Of a DNA stretch of 64,000 nucleotides, positions 8,339-15,275 are shown one piece after another; position 1 is the first letter of the stretch; each line of letters opens with the position of its first letter. Source of the stretch: JAFGRU01 sp016934985. GTDB taxonomy: Bacteria; Desulfobacterota; Desulfuromonadia; Desulfuromonadales; JAAYDE01. Made by a program: the position numbers and the translations under genes. A model generated the notes under the pieces. That model made no database searches, had not been told where the DNA came from, and was given only the letters and a program-made list of their open reading frames with translations. Location: NCBI GenBank assembly GCA_963665045.2, contig CAXXJQ010000002.1, positions 186,001 through 250,000 of the forward strand, written 5' to 3'.

Positions 8339-8680
8339 ATGTTTCAACCTACCCTGGACGAATATCTGCAGCTGCTGAAAAACACTCCAAACCTCTGTGT
8401 TCACGGCATGGCTAACGATGTTCAGAAAAACTTTGAAGCCAACCGCAAAAGCCTGGAAGCATCATACGATGCTTTCTTGCTTTGCTGGGCTTGGTTTTCC
8501 CAGCAAAAGTCTTCTGAACTGGTCGAACTTTCTCTGCGCTCCAGCATTGAACTGAAGCATGCGATCGAATCCAGCTACGGACGTTTTATCCCTCACGGCA
8601 CCGTTCTGGCTGCAGCTATTTTCCACGGCATCGCTTTGAGCATGGATATCGGCCCGGCTGCGGCTGTTGCCAATGATTGA
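8339..8680 (+). CDS. Hypothetical protein (113 aa)
   Basis: ATG 8339 follows AAGGGAAAAT; the longer in-frame start at 8303 overlaps the upstream gene and is not preferred. Mostly helical, with several Trp/Cys (LLCWAWFSQQ) and an alanine-rich C-terminus. No signal peptide. Possibly in an operon with the membrane protein before it and the sensor diguanylate cyclase after it, 60 bp away. Function unknown. Confidence 0.6.
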   Translation: MFQPTLDEYLQLLKNTPNLCVHGMANDVQKNFEANRKSLEASYDAFLLCWAWFSQQKSSELVELSLRSSIELKHAIESSYGRFIPHGTVLAAAIFHGIALSMDIGPAAAVAND

Positions 8681-8740
8681 ACCGTTTATTTTCATCGGTT
8701 GCGCCAACGACAAATACCTTGATTGCATCTCAGCTGCCCC

Positions 8741-10000
8741 ATGAAAAAAACCCTCTATTCAATCATCTCGTTATGGCTACTTCTGGTCGGTCTCTCCTTT
8801 ACCTGGAACTACTTCAACGCCCTAAATAATCATCGATATTTAGCTTTTCAAACAGCTCGCGCAACATCCAGGCAAATACTGCTTGCCAGCACCTGGAATA
8901 TTACCCAGGGCAAGGTCTACGTTTCTCAAACCGATGACAGTCCATCTGAAATAAACAGCGGCAACCAGGGCCCCAGTTACAATCACAGCCCCAAAACTGA
9001 GCTGGCCCCCATCAGTCCGGCGGAAATGATCCGTCAGCTTTCCAGCATTGCCGAAAGTCAAGAGGGCATCCGCTTCAATCTGGTCGGACTACCGCCCTAC
9101 TCTGACAAAGCCAAAATCTCTCCCTGGGAGATTGAGGCCATGCAGACTATTAAAAACGGGGAAAAAGAGGTGGGAGAATTCCGCGAGGAGAAGAAGCGCA
9201 CCTATTTCCGGCATATGTCACCCCTTTATGCGAAAAAATCCTGCCTAAGCTGTCATACAGAACAGGGATTCAAGCAAGGAGACTTGCTGGGCGGGTTGGC
9301 TATCCGTCTCCCTTTCAAAGATGTCTTTCCCATGCTGCCCATGGCTTCGGCCCATTTTGGCGCCGGCCTTATCGGTACCCTGCTGATGCTCTGGCTGGGG
9401 GGAAAACTCAATTCAGCCTATGAAACCATCCGCCGCCAGGCCAAAATTGACGACTTGACCGGAATTCCAAACCGCCGCTTCTTCTCGGAACGTCTCAACC
9501 TTGAGTTCAACCGCTGCCGCCGTGAGCACCAACCTTTATCACTGATTATGTGCGATATTGATCATTTCAAAGATTTCAACGACACCTATGGCCATAGCGT
9601 CGGCGACAAGTGTCTTAAAACAGTAGCCCAGACCATCAAAGAAACCCTGCGGCGCTCATTTGATTTCTGTGCCCGCTACGGCGGAGAGGAAATCGTCGTC
9701 ATCCTTCCCGGAACGCCCCAAGAAGGTGCGGTGAATGTTGCCGAACGCATCCGCAGCGCTGTTGAGACCCTGGAAATTCCCCACAAAAACTCTTCCGCCT
9801 CACCTTTCGTAACCCTGAGCCTGGGAGTCGCCACAGATTACCTCGATTACAAGTCCCATGAAGAACTTATCAGGAACGCCGACCGCGCTCTCTACCGGGG
9901 CAAGGGCAACGGCAGAAACAGAGTCGAGGTCTATCTCCTCGGAGAAAAGATTCACTCTATTCTGAAAACCGCCTTCCAAAACCACAAGCCGGAATCCTGA
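8741..10000 (+). CDS. Membrane diguanylate cyclase with heme-binding DUF3365-type sensor
   Basis: 419 aa. N-terminal membrane helix (about 5-24), then a periplasmic Tll0287/DUF3365-like sensor ending in a c-type heme motif CLSCH (about 167-171) in the YFRHMSPLY..KSCLSCH context. A second membrane helix (about 205-225) leads to a GGDEF domain. The active site is GGEEI at about 313 and an inhibitory I-site RxxD (RSFD) lies exactly five residues upstream, so it should make c-di-GMP with product feedback. The heme may sense redox or gas (inference). The start could also be the TTG at 8723; ATG 8741 gives a cleaner membrane anchor. Confidence 0.9.
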   Translation: MKKTLYSIISLWLLLVGLSFTWNYFNALNNHRYLAFQTARATSRQILLASTWNITQGKVYVSQTDDSPSEINSGNQGPSYNHSPKTELAPISPAEMIRQLSSIAESQEGIRFNLVGLPPYSDKAKISPWEIEAMQTIKNGEKEVGEFREEKKRTYFRHMSPLYAKKSCLSCHTEQGFKQGDLLGGLAIRLPFKDVFPMLPMASAHFGAGLIGTLLMLWLGGKLNSAYETIRRQAKIDDLTGIPNRRFFSERLNLEFNRCRREHQPLSLIMCDIDHFKDFNDTYGHSVGDKCLKTVAQTIKETLRRSFDFCARYGGEEIVVILPGTPQEGAVNVAERIRSAVETLEIPHKNSSASPFVTLSLGVATDYLDYKSHEELIRNADRALYRGKGNGRNRVEVYLLGEKIHSILKTAFQNHKPES

Positions 10001-10289
10001 ACCCTCACGTCAAGCCGCATACTTTCCGGCACATCCTCTTTTCAACCAAACAACCCTTATTTCCCCGGATAGTAAAAAGCACAAAAGCCTTTTTTCCAAA
10101 AAGGTTTACCCTGATAAATCTGCCGGGAATATGCATCGGCATCCTGAGAATTAAGGCTGATTAGGCTTGAGCCACAAATAAAATCGTGCCATTTTAGGGA
10201 AGACAAACATTCCCAATCGGCAGAAAACAAAACTGCAGGGGAACAACCTGCGCCATGAACTGCCTGTTCCCGAAAAGGAGACACCCACC

Positions 10290-10565
10290 ATGAAAGCTGA
10301 AGCAAGTCATATCCTGGTAAAAAGCAAAGAAACCTGTGAAGACCTCAAGAAGCAGATTGAGGAAGGCGCCGATTTCGCCGAAATGGCTTCTCGACATTCT
10401 TTATGCCCATCCGGAAAGCAGGGCGGCGCTCTTGGGGAATTTTCTCCCGGACAGATGGTTAAAGAATTCGACGAAGTGGTTTTCAGTGAAGAGGTAGGAA
10501 AGGTTCACGGCCCGGTCAAAACCCAGTTTGGCTACCACCTCATTCATATCACCAGCCGGGGTTAG
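10290..10565 (+). CDS. Parvulin-type peptidyl-prolyl isomerase, single domain
   Basis: 91 aa, the size of minimal PpiC/Par10 parvulins. ASHILVKSKETCEDLKKQIE, FAEMASRHSLCPSGKQGGALGEF and FGYHLIHIT are the family signatures. No signal peptide, so cytoplasmic. A strong ribosome site AAAAGGAG precedes ATG 10290. The 290 bp upstream hold no gene I can support. Confidence 0.93.
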   Translation: MKAEASHILVKSKETCEDLKKQIEEGADFAEMASRHSLCPSGKQGGALGEFSPGQMVKEFDEVVFSEEVGKVHGPVKTQFGYHLIHITSRG

Positions 10566-10654
10566 TAAGAAAAGCAACAAGGCTGGTCCGGATTTCTGGA
10601 CAAAGCACTTCAGACCGAAGACAATTTACTGTTTCCAAGCGGAGAAAAGATATC

Positions 10655-11506
10655 ATGCATGCTGGATTCATCGGACTCGGACACCTCGGCAAAGCTATCG
10701 CCGGTAGACTTCTGGAATGCGGACACACCCTGAACGTCTGGAACCGAACCCCGGAAAAGACCGTGGGAATGGCCGCAAATATAGCCGCTTCCCCGGCGGC
10801 CGTGGCCAAAAATGCCGAGGTGATATTCCTCTGCCTGTTTGAAAGCCGGGCCGTTCGCGAGGTTCTCACCGCTGCGGACGGTTTGCTTTGTGCTGCGGAA
10901 GGCAAAACCATTATCGATCTGACAACCAACCATTTCCTCGAGGTCCTGGATTTTCATGTCCTCTGCAAACAGGCCGGGGCTGCCTATCTCGAAGCCCCGG
11001 TTCTTGGCAGCGTCGTGCCTGCCACCCAAGGAGCTCTCACGATTCTCGTCAGCGGTGACCGAAAGAGGTTCGAGCAGTTCAAGCCACTTCTCGATGATCT
11101 GGCCGCCAACCTCTTCTTCCTGGGAGATCCGGGCCTTGCCAGCCGCATGAAGCTGATCAACAATCTGACCCTCGCCAGCTTCATGGCCACTCTTGCCGAA
11201 GCCGTGGCTCTTGGAGAAGCCGCCGGTATTGAAAAAGCGGACATCCTTGATATTCTCTCTGCCGGCGGTGGCAATTCCATGGTCCTCAATGCAAAAAAAG
11301 CAAAACTTCTCAACGAGGATTTTTCTACCCATTTTTCCAACGCTCTCATCTATAAAGACCTTCACTGCCTCCAGGATCTTGCCTTCGAACTGAAAAAGCC
11401 GCTTTTCACGGCCGCTGCGGTCAAGGAACTCTTCGCCAGAACCTTTGAGGAAGGCATTGATGCGGAGGATTTTTCAGCCATCTACAAGCTTTTCAAAAAA
11501 ACCTGA
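10655..11506 (+). CDS. NAD(P)-dependent beta-hydroxyacid dehydrogenase family protein
   Basis: 283 aa, typical length for the 3-hydroxyisobutyrate dehydrogenase/glyoxylate reductase family. The Rossmann motif is GFIGLGHLGKAIAGRLLECG at the N-terminus. DLTTN at about 90, EAPVLGSVVPATQGALTILVSG (substrate loop) and MKLINN with its catalytic Lys near residue 170 are present. It reduces or oxidises a small 2- or 3-hydroxyacid; the exact substrate cannot be read from sequence. GAGAAAAG precedes ATG 10655. Confidence 0.88.
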   Translation: MHAGFIGLGHLGKAIAGRLLECGHTLNVWNRTPEKTVGMAANIAASPAAVAKNAEVIFLCLFESRAVREVLTAADGLLCAAEGKTIIDLTTNHFLEVLDFHVLCKQAGAAYLEAPVLGSVVPATQGALTILVSGDRKRFEQFKPLLDDLAANLFFLGDPGLASRMKLINNLTLASFMATLAEAVALGEAAGIEKADILDILSAGGGNSMVLNAKKAKLLNEDFSTHFSNALIYKDLHCLQDLAFELKKPLFTAAAVKELFARTFEEGIDAEDFSAIYKLFKKT

Positions 11507-11574
11507 GATACTCATCCCGAAAAAAAGTGTTGAAGATTTTTCATATTGAGAGAAAATAAGCAAAATTTTTATAA

Positions 11575-11716
11575 TTTTTTACTTTGTTGGTGGAAAGTCC
11601 TGCGCTACCCGTTCCCAGGACCGCATGACCCCACCCCTGGGGTTTAACTGGGGCCATCCCGACGCCGGAGGTTCTTTCCATGGGTGCCGCGAAAGTCCAT
11701 CATGCTGAACAGTCAC
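11575..11716. repeat. Palindromic repeat family B, diverged copy
   Basis: It aligns end to end with the 143-bp elements at 13911, 41937 and 54248. Shared landmarks include GACCCCACCCCTGGGGTTTAACT, mid-element TTCCATGGG, and the end GCTGAACAGTCAC. The left terminal repeat has eroded. It lies between two same-strand genes. Confidence 0.6.
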
Positions 11717-11763
11717 AATAAAATTCATTCGAATGCCCCTCCATTCAAGGGGGGATAGCTATC

Positions 11764-12135
11764 ATGAAAAGAAGTATCTTCATTTTAGTCTGGATCGTTT
11801 TAGCAATACTGACCTCCGGGTTCACCTTGGCCGCCGCGGAGCTACCCGGCGAGCTCAACAATATCCTGAGGCCATATCCCGGCGCCAGGGTCATCCATAC
11901 AATGAGTATGAGATTTTCAACCATGGCAACTATCGAGGTTTCTGACGAAGCGCAATCTGTTCTTGAATTTTATAGAAAAGAATTATCAGAAAAAGGTTGG
12001 GATATCAGTGTCGAGACAGGGCAAGAAAATCAACCATCCATTTTTGCCCGCAAGGGGGCCAGCGCTCTGGTCATGGATACCCGCACAGACAATACGGGCA
12101 AGACACTGGTCAACTTCACTTTTACCGGGCAATAG
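11764..12135 (+). CDS. Secreted hypothetical protein (123 aa)
   Basis: Signal peptide MKRSIFILVWIVLAILTSGF.. with likely cleavage near LAAA. The mature part (about 100 aa) has an alpha/beta pattern; VLEFYRKELSEKGWDISVET is the conserved-looking helix-strand seen in small periplasmic proteins of metal-reducing bacteria, but I cannot name a family. AAGGGGGGATAG precedes ATG 11764. Confidence 0.7.
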   Translation: MKRSIFILVWIVLAILTSGFTLAAAELPGELNNILRPYPGARVIHTMSMRFSTMATIEVSDEAQSVLEFYRKELSEKGWDISVETGQENQPSIFARKGASALVMDTRTDNTGKTLVNFTFTGQ

Positions 12136-12279
12136 CAGCCTTTTCGTGTTTCGTCTTTTTCCTGCGCCAGCGCTGACAAATTACTCTTGGTCATGCTGTG
12201 GACGGCTTGCCTCATCGCCTGACGACAAAGCATCTCATCTTCTCATTCGTGGAAAAAATCTTTGGCAAGGGAGAGGCAT

Positions 12280-13776
12280 ATGAGCGAAAAAAATTACATT
12301 CTTTCCCTCGACCAGGGGACCACCAGTTCCCGGGCCGTTCTCATCGACCACAACGGTCGCATCTGCGCCGTTGCTCAACGGGAAATCGAACAGCATTTTC
12401 CTTCCCCTGGCTGGGTCGAACACAACCCGGCCGAAATCTGGTCCAGCCAGTTGCAGGTTGCCCACGAGGTCCTGCAAAAAAACACCATTGACGGTCGCTC
12501 GATTGCGGCCATCGGCATTACCAACCAAAGGGAAACAACTCTGGTCTGGGACCGGAAAACCGGCACAGCCATAGGCAATGCCATTGTCTGGCAGGATCGT
12601 CGAACCGCCACGGCCTGCGACAAACTGAAAAAAAACGGCCGGTCCGAGCTTATACAGTCAAAAACGGGCCTCCTGCCGGACGCCTATTTCTCTGCCACCA
12701 AACTGCAATGGCTCCTCGATCAAACCCCAGGCGCACGAAAAAAAGCTGAACGGGGAGAACTTGCTTTCGGCACCGTCGACTCCTGGCTGGTCTGGAACCT
12801 GACTGGCGGCAAGGTTCACGCTACGGATGCCACCAACGCCAGTAGAACCATGCTCTATGACATTCATCAACTGTCCTGGGATGAAGAACTGCTCGACCTG
12901 TTTCACATTCCCCGGTCACTTCTCCCCGAGGTCAAAAGTAATACTGACCTTTTCGGTATCACCGCCGACGGGCTTTTCGAGGCGCCGATACCAATCCGGG
13001 GAATGGCCGGTGACCAGCAGGCCGCTTTATTCGGCCAGATGTGCATCCGCCGGGGAATGGTAAAGAACACCTACGGCACCGGTTGCTTCATTGTCATGAA
13101 TACCAGCGATAAACCTGTCCGATCGGCCAATGGCCTCCTTTCCACCATCGCCTGGCTCATTGATGGCAAACCGACCTATGCCCTGGAAGGGAGTATTTTT
13201 ATTGCCGGAGCTGCCATTCAATGGCTTAGAGATGGCCTGAAGATCATTAAAAAGTCCAGCGATGTCGAAGCTCTGGCAGCCAAGGTCGCGGATAACGGCG
13301 GAGTTTACCTGGTGCCGGCTTTTACCGGTCTGGGCGCACCCCATTGGGATCAACACGCGAGAGGAGCTATTGTCGGCATCACCCGGGGAACAACCGACGG
13401 GCATATCGCCCGCGCCGCTCTTGAGTCCATTGCCTACCAGGCCCGTGACGTTCTCGACGCCATGGCCGCCGATTCAGACATCCCAGCCAGGGAACTGAGA
13501 GCCGATGGCGGGGCTTCGGCCAACAACCTGCTGATGCAGTTTCAGGCCGATATTCTCGACATGAAGGTGATACGCCCCAAGATTCTCGAATCAACAGCCA
13601 TGGGAGCAGGCTATCTGGCCGGTCTCGGGGCGGGCTTCTGGAGAGACATTGCTGATATCGAGAAACTCTGGCAAAAGGACCGGACCTTTTCCCCGGCCAT
13701 GGAAAAGGATGCCGCTGACCGGCATCACAGCTATTGGAAAAAAGCCGTCAACCGCGCCAAGGGATGGGACAATTAA
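12280..13776 (+). CDS. glpK: Glycerol kinase
   Basis: 498 aa, typical length. Phosphorylates glycerol to sn-glycerol-3-phosphate using ATP. The FGGY family phosphate motif YILSLDQGTTSSRA opens the protein. Also present: TNQRETTLVWDRKTG, GMAGDQQAALFGQ, NTYGTGCFIVMNT and ADGGASANNLLMQFQAD. ATG 12280 follows AAGGGAGAGG; the TTG at 12262 is less likely. No glycerol transporter or glycerol-3-phosphate dehydrogenase is adjacent. Confidence 0.96.
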   Translation: MSEKNYILSLDQGTTSSRAVLIDHNGRICAVAQREIEQHFPSPGWVEHNPAEIWSSQLQVAHEVLQKNTIDGRSIAAIGITNQRETTLVWDRKTGTAIGNAIVWQDRRTATACDKLKKNGRSELIQSKTGLLPDAYFSATKLQWLLDQTPGARKKAERGELAFGTVDSWLVWNLTGGKVHATDATNASRTMLYDIHQLSWDEELLDLFHIPRSLLPEVKSNTDLFGITADGLFEAPIPIRGMAGDQQAALFGQMCIRRGMVKNTYGTGCFIVMNTSDKPVRSANGLLSTIAWLIDGKPTYALEGSIFIAGAAIQWLRDGLKIIKKSSDVEALAAKVADNGGVYLVPAFTGLGAPHWDQHARGAIVGITRGTTDGHIARAALESIAYQARDVLDAMAADSDIPARELRADGGASANNLLMQFQADILDMKVIRPKILESTAMGAGYLAGLGAGFWRDIADIEKLWQKDRTFSPAMEKDAADRHHSYWKKAVNRAKGWDN

Positions 13777-13910
13777 CAGGGCGTTGAAAAACGGCCCCAT
13801 TGGCCCGCATACGAAGTTGCGCTGATTTTTCAAATGCTCACATATGGTTGAATATGCTCCGCTTTTCAAAATCAGCACCCCTTTTTTGAGCACCAAATTC
13901 TTGTTTTTCA

Positions 13911-14053
13911 GTAATTATTCAGCTTATCGGCACAATGCCTCGCATCGCCCATTCCAAGGGCCGCGTGAACCCACCCATGGGGCTCAACTACCGCCGTCCG
14001 GGCGGCAGATGCCCTTTCCATGGGCGGCACCAGCCCTTGTGCTGAATAGTAAC
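13911..14053. repeat. Palindromic repeat family B, full copy
   Basis: 143 bp with terminal inverted repeats GTAATTATTCAGC and GCTGAATAGTAAC. The interior is palindromic at several levels: CCATGGGG, GGGCGGC and GGGCGGCACCAGCCC. Located between glpK and the muramidase-like gene. Confidence 0.8.
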
Positions 14054-14145
14054 GATTTTCAACACCCTGCGGGCCGGTACAAGGTTTGCAAACAAGTTTC
14101 TCCTGGCAAAAGTTCTTTGCTGAACCAGGACACAGGAGGACAACC

Positions 14146-15138
14146 ATGATTCAAAATGCCTACGGAGCAACCAAAACTCCGCGCTTTTATGAGAATGCCG
14201 GCAGCAACGGCTCCCAGGCCGGGGAAAGCACCTCTTTTGCCGCCCACCTTCTCTCCTCCAGATCACTCTTCTCCCCGCAGCTGGCAGGTTCCTCAGGCAG
14301 TGCGTCCATTTTTGAAAACCGTATGTTCAAGGTTCTGAACGAAATCGCCAGGCATATCCAGAGCAATTCGTCTCCGACCTTAAAACTGCCCATCTCGGTT
14401 TCTCCCACCCGAACTTCGTCACTGTCAAGACTCGGCCTTGATTCCCAACCGGTTTATTCGCCGCCAACGGCAGACAGCCAGGTGGAATATGTGGGGACCC
14501 AACCTCAACAAGCCCTGGGTTCACTTTCAGCCCGATTCGAGTCAGGAAACCTCGGCATCGAAGCCATCGGCTTCGACCACCAGGGCGGAACATCCTACGG
14601 CAAGTATCAGCTCTCCTCCCGTGCCGGCAGCATGGATCGCTTTATCCGTTTTTTGGAAGACAAAACCCCTGAATGGGCTTCCAGACTGGAAGCTGCAGGA
14701 CCGGCAAACACCGGCTCCAAAGAAGGGGCCATGCCCAGCGTCTGGAAAACCATTGCCGCCGAGGACCCGGTTAAATTCGGCAATCTCCAGCATGCTTTTA
14801 TCCGCCGCGATTATTATATGCCGGCCCGGGACATGATTCATGAAGAGACCGGCTTCAATTTTGACGAAGCGCCCGTCGCACTGCAAGAAGTGCTCTGGAG
14901 TACGGCTGTACAGCACGGCCCAAACGGCGCAGCCCATATTTTCTCTCAGGCCGCTGACAAATTTCTGGCCGGCAATGATCTTGGCGGCAACCCCCAGGAA
15001 CTTATTGAGGAAATCTTCAGCATCCGTTCAAGTCAGTTCGATTCATCGACTGCGCAAATCCAAAATGCCGTCAAAAACCGCTTCACGGAGGAGAAACAAC
15101 TGGCTTTCAACATGCTCGATCTGGCCAAGGCCGGATAA
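14146..15138 (+). CDS. VgrG3-C-like muramidase domain protein
   Basis: 330 aa. Residues 1-135 are low-complexity, Ser/Pro-rich linker with no signal peptide. Residues about 140-325 match the lysozyme-like domain found at the C-terminus of T6SS VgrG-3 spike proteins and in phage-like muramidases: SARFESGNLGIEAIGFD with a candidate catalytic Glu, GGTSYGKYQLSS, and ALQEVLWSTAVQHGPNGAA. AGGAGG precedes ATG 14146, and an intrinsic terminator follows. No T6SS genes are nearby, so its export route and target are open. Confidence 0.8.
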   Translation: MIQNAYGATKTPRFYENAGSNGSQAGESTSFAAHLLSSRSLFSPQLAGSSGSASIFENRMFKVLNEIARHIQSNSSPTLKLPISVSPTRTSSLSRLGLDSQPVYSPPTADSQVEYVGTQPQQALGSLSARFESGNLGIEAIGFDHQGGTSYGKYQLSSRAGSMDRFIRFLEDKTPEWASRLEAAGPANTGSKEGAMPSVWKTIAAEDPVKFGNLQHAFIRRDYYMPARDMIHEETGFNFDEAPVALQEVLWSTAVQHGPNGAAHIFSQAADKFLAGNDLGGNPQELIEEIFSIRSSQFDSSTAQIQNAVKNRFTEEKQLAFNMLDLAKAG

Positions 15139-15172
15139 ATTCAGGTTCAAAAATTTGAGTCGTAAAACAGCA

Positions 15173-15197
15173 AAGCGCGGGCAACCGCGCTTTTTTT
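15173..15197 (+). terminator. Terminator after muramidase-like gene
   Basis: AAGCGCGG-GCAA-CCGCGCTT stem-loop with a following T run. Confidence 0.92.
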
Positions 15198-15275
15198 ATT
15201 TTCCGGGCTGGCTCTGGTCGAGGATTCTGTTATTTTAGAGTGGATGAATTTCGCTTTTATGTCAGGATTCAGGAC

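Noticed and set aside
10057..10305. 82-aa minus frame upstream of the parvulin gene
   Set aside because: Trp/Cys-rich improbable sequence, no ribosome site, overlaps the parvulin start.
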